Positions 1 through 7,645 of a stretch of DNA of 21,673 nt are shown here, piece by piece. Position numbers and translations under genes: made by a program. The stretch's first letter is position 1, and each line of letters begins with the position of its first letter. Source of the stretch: DATBAT01 sp036271375 (lineage in GTDB: Bacteria > Acidobacteriota > Terriglobia > Terriglobales > Acidobacteriaceae); contig DATBAT010000057.1 of assembly GCA_036271375.1 (NCBI GenBank), forward strand, positions 1-21,673, written 5' to 3'. Under the pieces are notes generated by a model. It was not told where the DNA came from, did not search any database, and saw only the letters and a program-made list of their open reading frames with translations.

Positions 1-2
1 AA

Positions 3-1013
3 TTTTTTCTCTTTACCATGATCGCCTCCATGTTCATGCTGGCGGCGATCCTCTGGCTGTATGCCAAGACCGGCAGCTTCGACTTCGTCACGGTGCAGAA
101 TGCTATCCATAGCGGCATGGTCCCCAACTTCGCGGCCGCTGGACAATGGCTCTTCCTCGGCTTCTTCATCGCCTTCGCGGTAAAGGTCCCGTTGTTCCCG
201 TTTCATACATGGCTTCCTGATGCGCACGTCGAAGCCCCCACCGCAGGCTCGGTGATGCTGGCGGGCGTCATGCTGAAGCTTGGCACCTACGGCATGCTGC
301 GCTTCAACCTCGGACTCTTCCCCGAGCAGGCGCGCGCCAACGCCTGGTGGATCGTCATCCTCGCGCTGATCGGCATCGTTTACGGCGCGCTGGTTGCCAT
401 GGTGCAGCCCAACATGAAGAAGCTGATCGCCTATTCTTCGATCAGCCACCTTGGCTTCGTGGTGCTCGGCATCTTCAGCTTCACCACCGCAGGCATCGAC
501 GGCGCGATCTACGTCATGTTGGCCCACGGTATCTCCACCGGTGGCCTGTTCATGTTGAGCGGCATCCTTTACGAGCGTCGCCATACCTACGAAATTTCTG
601 AATACGGCGGCTTGGCTACGCCCATGCCGGTCTACGCGACCTTCTTCCTCTTCATGATGCTGGCCTCGGTAGGATTGCCCTTGCTCAACGGGTTCATCGG
701 CGAGTTTTTAGTACTCAGCGGCGCCTTCCAGGCGCGCCCGGTGTACGGCATCATCGGGGCCACTGGAGTCATCTGGAGCGCGGGCTACCTGCTCTGGCTC
801 TACCAGCGCGTCTTCTTTGGGAAAGTGAAACATGCCGTCAACGACACCCTGCCTGACCTCAGCCTGCGGGAGCGCACCGCACTGTGGCCGGTCACTGTGA
901 TGGCCCTGATCATGGGTGTAGCCCCGCTGCTGTGGCTCAACGCAATTGATCCGGCTGTGCAGGCGACGTTGGCCCCAATCGCGCAATTGGCTGCCAAGGT
1001 GGTGGGCCAGTGA
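3..1013 (+). CDS. nuoM: NADH-quinone oxidoreductase subunit M (5' truncated by window edge)
   Basis: Antiporter-like membrane subunit of respiratory complex I; it carries part of the proton translocation coupled to NADH:quinone electron transfer. The frame is open to the window edge and reads FFLFT before the first ATG at 18, so that ATG is internal. About 336 residues are visible of a family length near 500. Numbering from the ATG at 18, the hallmark FHTWLPDAHVEAPTAGS spans 62-78. The channel lysines are K56 (VKVPLF) and K87 (LKLGTYG), followed by QPNMKKLIAYSSISHLGF (130-147) and the conserved Glu in GFIGEFL (E229). Many hydrophobic helices are present. The stop TGA overlaps the start of nuoN, as expected for translational coupling in a nuo operon. 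Family identity is very secure; only the N-terminus is missing. Confidence 0.97.
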   Translation, partial: FFLFTMIASMFMLAAILWLYAKTGSFDFVTVQNAIHSGMVPNFAAAGQWLFLGFFIAFAVKVPLFPFHTWLPDAHVEAPTAGSVMLAGVMLKLGTYGMLRFNLGLFPEQARANAWWIVILALIGIVYGALVAMVQPNMKKLIAYSSISHLGFVVLGIFSFTTAGIDGAIYVMLAHGISTGGLFMLSGILYERRHTYEISEYGGLATPMPVYATFFLFMMLASVGLPLLNGFIGEFLVLSGAFQARPVYGIIGATGVIWSAGYLLWLYQRVFFGKVKHAVNDTLPDLSLRERTALWPVTVMALIMGVAPLLWLNAIDPAVQATLAPIAQLAAKVVGQ

Positions 1014-2464
1014 TGCAGATGCAAGGTATTCCTCAATGCGTCGACTACGTCCGTATCCTGCCGGAAATCATTCTTACCGTCTTCGGCATGATCATCATGG
1101 TGCTCGATCCCCTGCTTGACGATCGCAGCAGCCGGAAAACTCTGGGCATCATCGGACTGCTCGGCGCGCTCGCCGCCATCGCCGCCACGCTCTATCAGGC
1201 GCAATACCCCGGCCTCGCCTTCTGGAACATGGTGCGGGTCGACAGCTTCAGCATCTTCTTCCATTTCCTCATCACCGCCATTGCCGCCATTGTGATTCTG
1301 ACTTCCTACGAATACATGGAAGTGCAGCAGATTCGCGCCGGGGAATATTACGGACTCATCCTGTTCGGCGCGGTGGGCATGTGCCTGATGTCCTCAGCAT
1401 TGGAACTAGTCCTGATCTTCATCGCCCTCGAAATCTCATCGATCTCCAGCTACGTGCTCGCCGGATTCCGCCGCCGCGCGGCCATCAGCAGCGAATCGTC
1501 GGTGAAGTACTTCCTGTTGGGATCGTTCGCCACCGCCTTCTTCCTTTACGGCGTGGCTCTCATGTTCGGCGCGACGGGCTCGACCAGCATTCCCGCCATC
1601 GGAGCAATATTACGTAACGGCAACGCTCCCGTGCTCGCCTACGCTGCGGTGGCGCTGATGTTCGTTGGACTGGGATTCAAAGTGGCCGCAGCGCCCTTCC
1701 ACGTCTGGACACCCGACGTCTACGAAGGCGCACCGTCACCCGTCGTCGGACTGATGTCGACCGGTCCCAAAGCTGCGACATTTGCTGTGCTGCTGCGCAT
1801 CATCTTTGAAGCGCACGCCCCGGCCAGCCTCTGGTTTATCTGGATCGCCGCCGCTCTCTCCATGATTCTCGGCAACGGAGCAGCGCTGATCCAGACTAAC
1901 GTCAAGCGCCTGCTGGCCTACTCATCGATCGCGCACGCTGGATATCTGCTGGTCGCCTTTGCGGCACTGCCCGCCAACGGAATCCCCGCGGCCATGTTCT
2001 ACACCGCCTCCTACGCCGCCATGAACGTCGGCGCGTTTGCGGTCATCAGCCACTTCGGTGGCGCTGGAGAACGCTACGTCAACCTGGAAGACTACGCTGG
2101 ACTAGGCCGCCGCTCGCCGGTGCTGGCCGCCATCTTGACCATCTTCCTGCTGTCGCTGATCGGCATCCCCATGACCGGCGGATTCTTCGCCAAGTTCTAC
2201 GTCTTCAGCGCCGCCCTGCAAGCCAATCTGGTCTGGCTGACCATCATCGGCGTGCTTAACAGCGCCGTAGGCGCCTACTACTATCTCCGCATCATCGTTC
2301 TGATGTACATGCGCGAACCAACGGTAGAAGCGCCGGTAAGGCCGATTCCCGCAGCTCTGGGCGTTGCGTTGGCAGCAAGCCTGATCGCGACTCTCTACCT
2401 GGGACTGCTACCCGGCAAAGTCCTCGACTACGCCAGCCGCTCCGTAGCCGAACTGACCCGCTAG
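1013..2464 (+). CDS. nuoN: NADH-quinone oxidoreductase subunit N
   Basis: Antiporter-like membrane subunit of complex I, last gene of the usual nuo order. It is 483 residues, close to the E. coli protein. Key charged residues are present (numbering from the ATG at 1013): E140 in the ALE motif, K165 (SVKYFLLGS), K223 (LGFKVAAAPFHVWTPDVYEG), K253 (STGPKAA), K298 (NVKRLLAYSSIAHAGY) and K394 (GGFFAKFYVF). About 14 hydrophobic helices. Two starts are possible: GTG at 1010 (four-base overlap with nuoM) and ATG at 1013 (one-base overlap, TGATG). An AAGGTGG at 996-1002 serves either, and I prefer the ATG. No terminator is evident after the gene; a dispersed repeat follows at 2491. Confidence 0.97.
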   Translation: MQMQGIPQCVDYVRILPEIILTVFGMIIMVLDPLLDDRSSRKTLGIIGLLGALAAIAATLYQAQYPGLAFWNMVRVDSFSIFFHFLITAIAAIVILTSYEYMEVQQIRAGEYYGLILFGAVGMCLMSSALELVLIFIALEISSISSYVLAGFRRRAAISSESSVKYFLLGSFATAFFLYGVALMFGATGSTSIPAIGAILRNGNAPVLAYAAVALMFVGLGFKVAAAPFHVWTPDVYEGAPSPVVGLMSTGPKAATFAVLLRIIFEAHAPASLWFIWIAAALSMILGNGAALIQTNVKRLLAYSSIAHAGYLLVAFAALPANGIPAAMFYTASYAAMNVGAFAVISHFGGAGERYVNLEDYAGLGRRSPVLAAILTIFLLSLIGIPMTGGFFAKFYVFSAALQANLVWLTIIGVLNSAVGAYYYLRIIVLMYMREPTVEAPVRPIPAALGVALAASLIATLYLGLLPGKVLDYASRSVAELTR

Positions 2465-2490
2465 TAATCGACCGCAGTTACCCAAATAAA

Positions 2491-2530
2491 TGTCATCCCG
2501 AACGCGCGTTTTTTGCGCGGAGGGACCTTG
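2491..2530 (+). repeat. dispersed repeat, family B copy 1
   Basis: Core TCATCCCGAACGCGCG, then a T-run, GCGCGG and AGGGACCTTG. The CGCGC and GCGCG arms can pair around the T-run. Related copies are at 16001, 16121 (inverted), 17052 (inverted) and 20480 (inverted, shorter), with a degenerate one at 9321. It lies in the 216-base gap between nuoN and the next gene, where I see nothing else beyond a leader with a ribosome binding site. Confidence 0.75.
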
Positions 2531-2680
2531 CGTTATTGTCCGTAAAGACGCTGTAAGCAAGGCTTTCTCCGCTGTGCACACCGCCCCGACGTAAACGCTC
2601 CATCGGTAACCTCCCGCGAAAACCGCCGTTCCTCCAGTCCCCACACGCCCTGCCGTTAGATGTACTAGCACAGGAGCAAC

Positions 2681-3133
2681 ATGTCCGTAGCAGCAATTTC
2701 AGGCGTAAACATTGCGTCATTCGCACCGCAAGACGTAAAGATCAGCAACCCTCTACAGTCCCTGAAGCGGGAAATCCTCGCGGGCAACATCTCCAACGCG
2801 CAAGACGCGTTGCAGGATTTCACCAACCAGCTGAACAGCTTCGATATTCGAAGGGCGGACTCGGAAGAAGGCACCACCGGAGAGTACGGCAACTCAATCC
2901 AGACCACGGTACAAACTCTGCGGAACGCCCTTTACGCCGGGGACATTGAATCCGCCCAAACCGCCGTTACCCAGTTAAGCCAAACTCTGAAGCCACAACC
3001 CGTCACGCAAGAGATCGACTTCCAGCAACACACCGAGCAGATAAGATCAGCCAACCAGGTGAACCATCAGCAGGCCCTGCAATCCGCCGTAGGCCTGGAA
3101 TCAAACCGCCACACCATCGACTATTATGCGTAA
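2681..3133 (+). CDS. small protein with an internal duplicated AG(N/D)I..AQ motif, function unknown
   Basis: 150 residues, not recognised as a characterised family. The start is well supported: AGGAG lies 7 bases before the ATG. No signal peptide or membrane segment. The protein is Gln/Asn/Ser-rich and mostly helical in character. It contains two copies of one unit about 25 residues long, at 27-51 (SLKREILAGNISNAQDAL...) and 79-103 (TLRNALYAGDIESAQTAV...), sharing L..(I/L).AG(N/D)I..AQ.A......L and separated by a polar, Glu/Gly-rich linker. The C-terminal 45 residues are very Gln/Asn/His-rich. It follows nuoN but has its own leader and no functional link to complex I. A small helical-repeat structural protein is the most that can be said. 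Confidence 0.8.
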   Translation: MSVAAISGVNIASFAPQDVKISNPLQSLKREILAGNISNAQDALQDFTNQLNSFDIRRADSEEGTTGEYGNSIQTTVQTLRNALYAGDIESAQTAVTQLSQTLKPQPVTQEIDFQQHTEQIRSANQVNHQQALQSAVGLESNRHTIDYYA

Positions 3134-3144
3134 GCGAAGTAAAA

Positions 3145-3286
3145 CGTAGGGACAGGTGTCCTCACCTGTCCAGGAGCGCAGCTCCGTTCTTTGGTTGTTG
3201 GGGTTGCTCTTGATCGACCGAGCTTCGCTCGCCCCGGCAGGCGAGGACATCCTTCGACATCGCTCAGGACAGGCTCTGCCGCTACG
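3145..3286. repeat. REPIN-like element A1 (downstream of RAYT)
   Basis: The left arm 3145-3171 starts CGTAGGGACAGGTGTCC and is a hairpin (CAGGTG/CACCTG around TCCT). The spacer carries small hairpins GGAGC-GCA-GCTCC and CGAGC-TTC-GCTCG. The right end closes with GCCGCTACG in inverted orientation. The right arm is disturbed: after GGCAGGCGAGGACA there is about 28 bases of unrelated sequence (ATCCTTCGACATCGCTCAGG...) before the terminal GCCGCTACG. The left arm is identical over 27 bases to that of the element at 6227. The RAYT stop codon is contributed by the outer CTACG. Confidence 0.8.
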
Positions 3287-3766
3287 CAATCAACGGTTCT
3301 CCCACTCCACGAAACGCAGGCGCGACCCACAACCACGGATAATCCTTCGGATCCACGACCAGCCCCTTCCGCACCGGGTTATTCGAAATGTAGATAATCT
3401 TCTCATCCAGCTTCTCCGATGATCGCAGGACCCGATCAAAAGACTCCGCCTGCCAAATTGTTCCTGTCCTCCTAGTCGTTTGTTGATCAGGTGCGCCGAA
3501 GTGCCCTTGATAGCCTTAGTTGTTCGCGCCAGCGAAAATATTTCCAACCTCTCGTCATCAATCCGAGGAACAACAATCATGTGTACATGATCCGGCATGA
3601 CAACCGCAGAATAAAGCCAAACGGTCCGTTCATTGGCTAGAAGACAAGCGTCAAAAACAACCGTTCGCGCCCAATCAGGCAGGATCCAGCGATGATGAGT
3701 GCAAAAAGTCAGGAAGTGAGGCTTGTCGTCGCGCTGAAGATTGAAAATCTTACAACCTAGATACAC
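3282..3766 (-). pseudogene. REP-associated tyrosine transposase (RAYT, Y1_Tnp/IS200-like), single frameshift
   Basis: HUH-type single-strand transposase domain of the RAYT family, which is linked to REP/REPIN dispersal. The N-terminal part (from a GTG at 3766) shows HFLTFCTHHRW and the metal-binding HUH motif as MPDHVHMIV. Around 3455-3457 the frame breaks. The other frame then reads without interruption IWQAESFDRVLRSSEKLDEK, then the catalytic-Tyr region IIYISNNPVRKGL, DPKDYPW, and stops with TAG at 3284-3282. Restoring one T in the TTT run (giving TTTTGG) would join the halves as ...QEQFWQAESFDR, the expected family sequence, about 161 residues in all. The gene is flanked by REPIN-like elements A1 and A2. 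Either it is a recently inactivated gene or the indel is a sequencing error in a homopolymer. The exact start is uncertain, with no good ribosome binding site. Confidence 0.85.
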
Positions 3767-3827
3767 GCTTCTCGATCGAAGCGAAGAAACATTCCAAATG
3801 CTGTTCCGGATCGGGACAAGATTTAAA

Positions 3828-3951
3828 CGTAGGGGCAGGTGTCCTCACCTGCCCAGGAGCGCAGCTCCGCTCTTTGGGTGTTGGGGTTGGTGTTGTTCTA
3901 AAACCAGCCGAGCTTCGCTCGGCCCAGCAGGTGAGGACACCTGCCGCTACG
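3828..3951. repeat. REPIN-like element A2 (upstream of RAYT)
   Basis: Two hairpin-forming arms in inverted orientation. The left arm, 3828-3854, starts CGTAGGGGCAGGTGTCC. The right arm, 3925-3951, ends CACCTGCCGCTACG. By hand alignment 24 of 27 arm bases match when one is reverse-complemented. The spacer shares GGAGC-GCA-GCTCC and CGAGC-TTC-GCTCG hairpins with A1. It sits between ybdD and the RAYT, a few bases after the ybdD stop. Confidence 0.85.
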
Positions 3952-3957
3952 CAAACA

Positions 3958-4125
3958 TCAGCAACACCGCGGCCGCCGCTCCCTCGCCGCACCTGACTCT
4001 CGCAAGAACGCCGCATACGACTCCCGCCCACGCACCATCTCCGCCCGCGTCAAAAACCGCGCATAAGCTGACTCGTCAAAAATCTCACGCACTGTGAGAA
4101 CCAGCAATCTCCACACTGCCTTCAT
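3958..4125 (-). CDS. YbdD/YjiX family small protein, CstA partner
   Basis: 55 residues beginning MKAVWRLLVLTVREIFDESAY. The family (DUF466) is short and is typically encoded just after cstA or btsT; it is thought to work with that transporter. Family-like features are the central D-x-x-x-Y-x-x-F segment, the M.....SY.AFLRE block (E. coli version: MTYEEFFRER) and the terminal Cys-Cys. The start is decided by two signals: the ATG overlaps the cstA stop as ATGA (4125-4122), and a strong GGAGGAG lies 5 bases upstream. A longer frame reaching 4209 lies inside cstA and is not needed. The gene ends a few bases before REPIN A2. The match is by motif and context, as the protein is small and diverged. 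Confidence 0.85.
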   Translation of the reverse strand: MKAVWRLLVLTVREIFDESAYARFLTRAEMVRGRESYAAFLRESGAARERRPRCC

Positions 4126-6155
4126 GCCTGCTCCTCCGCAAATCGCGACGCTACAAACGGAGTCTCCCGCACCCCCGCCTGCTTCCGTCCGGAAATCACC
4201 CGCGTCCATTCCAGAATGGACTCCAGAAGCACCAACGACACCATCGCCATCAGCACCCCCGTCACCGCCGCATCCAACCGGTCGTTAAAAATCAACCGCG
4301 CGCTTCCGCCGCTGGCAGACAAGACCCGGGCATGCGACAAGAACCCAATCCGCGGATTCGCATCAAACATCTTCTGCCATGACGCGGTAAATGTCACCGA
4401 CACCAGCCAGACCAGCGGCGTCAGAGTCACCAGCGCATACCGCGCGCGTCCCATTTTGATGATGATCGTTGTAGCCACGCACAGCGCGACCGTAGCCAGC
4501 AGTTGGTTCGAAATCCCAAACAGCGGCCACAAAGAATTAATTCCGCCCAGCGGATCCTTCACGCCTTGCCAAAGAAAATAACCCCAGGCCCCGGCAACCA
4601 GTGCGCTGGTCGCCAAAATCGACGGATACCAACTCGTTCGTCCCAGCGGCTTCCAGATATGGCCGAAGGCATCCTGCAACATGAAGCGCGCCACCCGCGT
4701 GCCGGCATCGAGGACGGTCAAAATAAATAGCGCCTCAAACATGATGGCGAAGTGATACCACAACGCCATCAAAGCTTGCCCGCCCAGCGAATGCGAAAAG
4801 ATGTGCGCCATGCCTACGGCAAACGCCGGAGCCCCGCCGGTGCGGTTATACAAAGTTTGCTCGCCGACCGCGTGCGCCAAAGAAGCCATATCCGCCGCAG
4901 TCACCGGAAATCCCCACGAGGTGATGGTCGCCGCAGCTGCAGCTGGAGCCTGTCCCACAATTCCTGCCGGACTGTTGATTGCGAAATAGGTCCCTGGCTG
5001 CAACACACATGCCGCTACCATCGCCATGATCGCCACCATCGACTCGGCCATCATCGCGCCGTAGCCGACCATGCGCGTCTCCGTCTCCAGGCGAATCAGC
5101 TTCGGCGTGGTGCCACTCGAGATCAACGCGTGAAAACCACTGATCGCGCCACACGCAATCGTGATGAATGCAAAGGGAAAAATCTTCCCCGCGAAAATCG
5201 GCCCGGTACCATCGACGAAGCGAGTAAAGGCCGGCATGTGCAGCGTGGGATGCATCACCACAATCCCCACCGCCAGCAACGCGATAGTCCCCAGTTTCAC
5301 GAACGTGCTGAGATAGTCACGCGGCGCCAGCAACAACCAGACCGGCAACGCCGAAGCCAAGAAGCCATAGACGATAATCATGACCGCCAGCGCCGGCGCA
5401 GTGAAAGTAAACCATCCCGCATAGAACGGATGCTGCGACACCCACTGCCCGCCCCAGATCGCCGCCAGCACCAGCACGAACCCGAGGATCGATGTCTCAA
5501 ACACCTTCCCCGGACGAATCTGCCGCAGATAAACTCCCATCAGCAGTGCGATAGGAATCGTCATCGCGATGGTGAACGCTCCCCACGGACTCGCCTTAAG
5601 CGCATTCACCACCACCAGCGCGCAGACTCCCAGCAAAATTACGATGATGCTGATGATCGCCACATAAGCCACCAACCCGCCCACGCGGCCCACTTCTTCG
5701 CGCGCCATCTCGGTCAGCGACTTGCCGTCGCGCCGCACCGAGAACAGCAGGATCACAAAATCCTGAACGCATCCGCCAAACACCGCGCCCGCGAGGATCC
5801 ACAATGTCCCAGGCAAATATCCAAACTGCGCCGCCAGCACCGGACCCACCAACGGCCCTGGCCCGGCGATAGCGGCAAAGTGGTGTCCGAACACCACCCA
5901 CTTATTGGTCGGAACAAAATCGCGACCGTTCTCCAATCGCTCCGCCGGCGTGGCCCGCCCCCGGTCGAGTGCCAGAAGCTTTGCCGAAATGAAAGCACTG
6001 TAAAAGCGATACCCGAGGGCGTAAACGCAAACTGCAGCCACCACCAGCCACATGGCGCTGATGTCTTCCCCGCGGCGCAACGCGATGGTCGCCACCGCCA
6101 GCGCCCCAACCACCCCAACCGTCAACCAAACTAAGATCTTTAGAGATTTCCCCAT
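4122..6155 (-). CDS. cstA: carbon starvation protein A family transporter (peptide or pyruvate uptake)
   Basis: 677-residue polytopic inner-membrane transporter of the CstA/BtsT family, which imports peptides (CstA) or pyruvate (BtsT); sequence alone does not choose between them. Conserved blocks: NKWVVFGHHFAAIAGPGPLV (84-103), GTLWILAGAVFGGCVQDFV (116-134), FHALISSGTTPK with LETETRMVGYGAMMAES, and the C-terminal region with a final helix before a basic tail. I start at ATG 6155 (MGKSLKILVWL), directly before the first membrane helix. The frame stays open further upstream to 6383, but that stretch contains a REPIN and reads as non-coding. A recognisable strong Shine-Dalgarno is lacking. It overlaps ybdD by four bases, so the two form a coupled pair. 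Confidence 0.95.
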   Translation of the reverse strand: MGKSLKILVWLTVGVVGALAVATIALRRGEDISAMWLVVAAVCVYALGYRFYSAFISAKLLALDRGRATPAERLENGRDFVPTNKWVVFGHHFAAIAGPGPLVGPVLAAQFGYLPGTLWILAGAVFGGCVQDFVILLFSVRRDGKSLTEMAREEVGRVGGLVAYVAIISIIVILLGVCALVVVNALKASPWGAFTIAMTIPIALLMGVYLRQIRPGKVFETSILGFVLVLAAIWGGQWVSQHPFYAGWFTFTAPALAVMIIVYGFLASALPVWLLLAPRDYLSTFVKLGTIALLAVGIVVMHPTLHMPAFTRFVDGTGPIFAGKIFPFAFITIACGAISGFHALISSGTTPKLIRLETETRMVGYGAMMAESMVAIMAMVAACVLQPGTYFAINSPAGIVGQAPAAAAATITSWGFPVTAADMASLAHAVGEQTLYNRTGGAPAFAVGMAHIFSHSLGGQALMALWYHFAIMFEALFILTVLDAGTRVARFMLQDAFGHIWKPLGRTSWYPSILATSALVAGAWGYFLWQGVKDPLGGINSLWPLFGISNQLLATVALCVATTIIIKMGRARYALVTLTPLVWLVSVTFTASWQKMFDANPRIGFLSHARVLSASGGSARLIFNDRLDAAVTGVLMAMVSLVLLESILEWTRVISGRKQAGVRETPFVASRFAEEQA

Positions 6156-6226
6156 AGAGGTCTTCGTTACCGCGCAAGTATTGTGGACAATCCATTCCAA
6201 CGACGCAAACGGATCACCTCTATAAA

Positions 6227-6321
6227 CGTAGGGACAGGTGTCCTCACCTGTCCGGCGGACTCCACTGAATCCTGGTCCCGCCAACTTCGTCAATGAGCAG
6301 GTGAGAACACCTGCCGCTACG
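6227..6321. repeat. REPIN-like element A3
   Basis: The left arm 6227-6253 (CGTAGGGACAGGTGTCC..., hairpin) is identical over 27 bases to the left arm of A1. The right arm ends CACCTGCCGCTACG at 6321, inverted. Its spacer, about 40 bases, differs from the spacers of A1 and A2. It occupies the intergenic region between the divergent cstA (minus) and phosphofructokinase (plus) genes, upstream of both. I see no other confident element in 6156-6484. Confidence 0.85.
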
Positions 6322-6484
6322 TGATTAGACCACCTTAAAAAATCGTTATCCTGCCGACTTTCCCGCGCAAGTATTGCACCCAAATGATAATCTTTAATTA
6401 CCGGAACAGGTTGCTGCGCCTAGTACTGCAAAGGTGCCCTTGCATCCGGATTCACCCAGCCATAAACGAAAGAGGAGCAGAAAA

Positions 6485-7564
6485 ATGAAAGTCGGTGTGC
6501 TGACAGGCGGCGGCGATTGTCCCGGGCTAAACGCGGTCATCCGCGCCGTAGTGCGTAAAGGAACTTACCACTACGCGGACGAATTTATCGGATTCATGGA
6601 AGGCTGGCGCGGCCTGGTCGAAGACAAAACCATGGCGCTCGATTTGCAGGCGGTCTCTGGAATTCTGCCGCGGGGTGGCACCATCCTGCGCACCTCGCGC
6701 ACCAATCCTGCAAAACGCCCTGACGGCATCGATACCTGCATTGCCACCCTCAAAAAGCACGGCGTCGACGCGCTGGTTGCCATCGGCGGGGACGATACCC
6801 TTTCCGTCGCAAAGAAGCTGCACGAAAAAGGAGTGAAAGTTGTCGGCGTTCCAAAGACCATCGACAACGATCTCGCCGGAACCGATTACACATTCGGCTT
6901 CGACACCGCGGTAAATATCGCCACTGAGGCCATCGACCGCGTACACACCACCGCGGAAGCTCACAACCGCGTGATGGTCGTCGAAGTCATGGGACGCGAT
7001 GCCGGATGGATCGCCATCACCAGCGGCGTGGCTGGTGGCGCCGATGTGATCCTCATTCCCGAGCGCCCTTTCGACATCGACGAAGTCGCCGACACCATCC
7101 GCCAGCGCCACGACACCGGCCGCTACTTCAGCATCGTGGTAGTAGCCGAAGGCGCAAAGTTTTCCGCCGATCCCGATCCCAAGAAAGGCGGCAACGTCGT
7201 AGTCGAGCAAGGCAAAGACGAATTCGGACATGCGCGCTTAGGCGGCGTTGGCATGGCCTTGGCCAGCGAAATCGAAAAGCGCACCGGTTTTGAAACCCGC
7301 ACGGTGGTTCTCGGACACATCCAGCGAGGAGGTTCGCCTACCGCCTTCGATCGCATGCTGGCGACGCGCTATGGTCTGGCAGCCATCGACATGGTCCACC
7401 ACGGGGACTTCGGCTGCATGGCCGCCCTGCGCGGCAACAAGCTGATTTCGATTCCGCTGTCGGAAGCCTTGTCCAAGAATCGCACCGTCGACCAGGACAT
7501 GATCGACGTGGCGACTGGCATTCTCGACCGTACCCCAGAGCAGAAACAAGGCGCAGCAAAGTAG
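6485..7564 (+). CDS. 6-phosphofructokinase, predicted pyrophosphate-dependent (group III)
   Basis: 359-residue PfkA-superfamily enzyme that phosphorylates fructose 6-phosphate to fructose 1,6-bisphosphate in glycolysis. Motifs in order: LTGGGDCPGLNAVIR (6-20), GGDDT (101-105), PKTIDND (123-129, catalytic Asp127), MGRDAGWIA (169-177), PERPFD and GHIQRGGSPTAFDR (277-290). At the positions that separate donors in this superfamily it has Asp104 and Lys124, where ATP enzymes such as E. coli PfkA have Gly and Gly. Asp104 with Lys124 is the pattern of PPi-using enzymes, so a reversible PPi-dependent reaction is inferred. Start: ATG 6485 with AGAGGAG seven bases upstream. The in-frame start at 6434 has a basic, non-family N-terminus. 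It is a single gene, convergent with the next. Confidence 0.95.
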   Translation: MKVGVLTGGGDCPGLNAVIRAVVRKGTYHYADEFIGFMEGWRGLVEDKTMALDLQAVSGILPRGGTILRTSRTNPAKRPDGIDTCIATLKKHGVDALVAIGGDDTLSVAKKLHEKGVKVVGVPKTIDNDLAGTDYTFGFDTAVNIATEAIDRVHTTAEAHNRVMVVEVMGRDAGWIAITSGVAGGADVILIPERPFDIDEVADTIRQRHDTGRYFSIVVVAEGAKFSADPDPKKGGNVVVEQGKDEFGHARLGGVGMALASEIEKRTGFETRTVVLGHIQRGGSPTAFDRMLATRYGLAAIDMVHHGDFGCMAALRGNKLISIPLSEALSKNRTVDQDMIDVATGILDRTPEQKQGAAK

Positions 7565-7576
7565 CTTCGAATGTCT

Positions 7577-7596
7577 CGGGGGCGTCCGCGCCCCCG
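7577..7596 (+). terminator. GC-rich hairpin after phosphofructokinase, possible terminator
   Basis: A perfect eight-base stem CGGGGGCG/CGCCCCCG with a TCCG loop begins 13 bases after the stop codon. No T-run follows, so it may be a weak terminator or an RNA-stabilising 3' hairpin. It lies between two convergent genes. Confidence 0.4.
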
Positions 7597-7645
7597 GGCC
7601 ATCACGATACGGTGTTCCGCGATGCGACGGCGGATCCTGACCATC

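Noticed and set aside
3741..4097. Plus-strand open frame of 118 codons across REPIN A2
   Set aside because: It is translated from the repeat and from the antisense of ybdD. Low-complexity product, no ribosome binding site.
4752..6134. Long plus-strand open frame (460 codons) opposite cstA
   Set aside because: Its product is extremely Arg/His/Gln-rich with no domain, while the opposite strand encodes a complete, conserved CstA. It is an antisense shadow.
6156..6383. N-terminal extension of cstA by 76 codons
   Set aside because: The extension reads through REPIN A3 and has no family similarity. The conserved protein begins at MGKSLKIL (6155).
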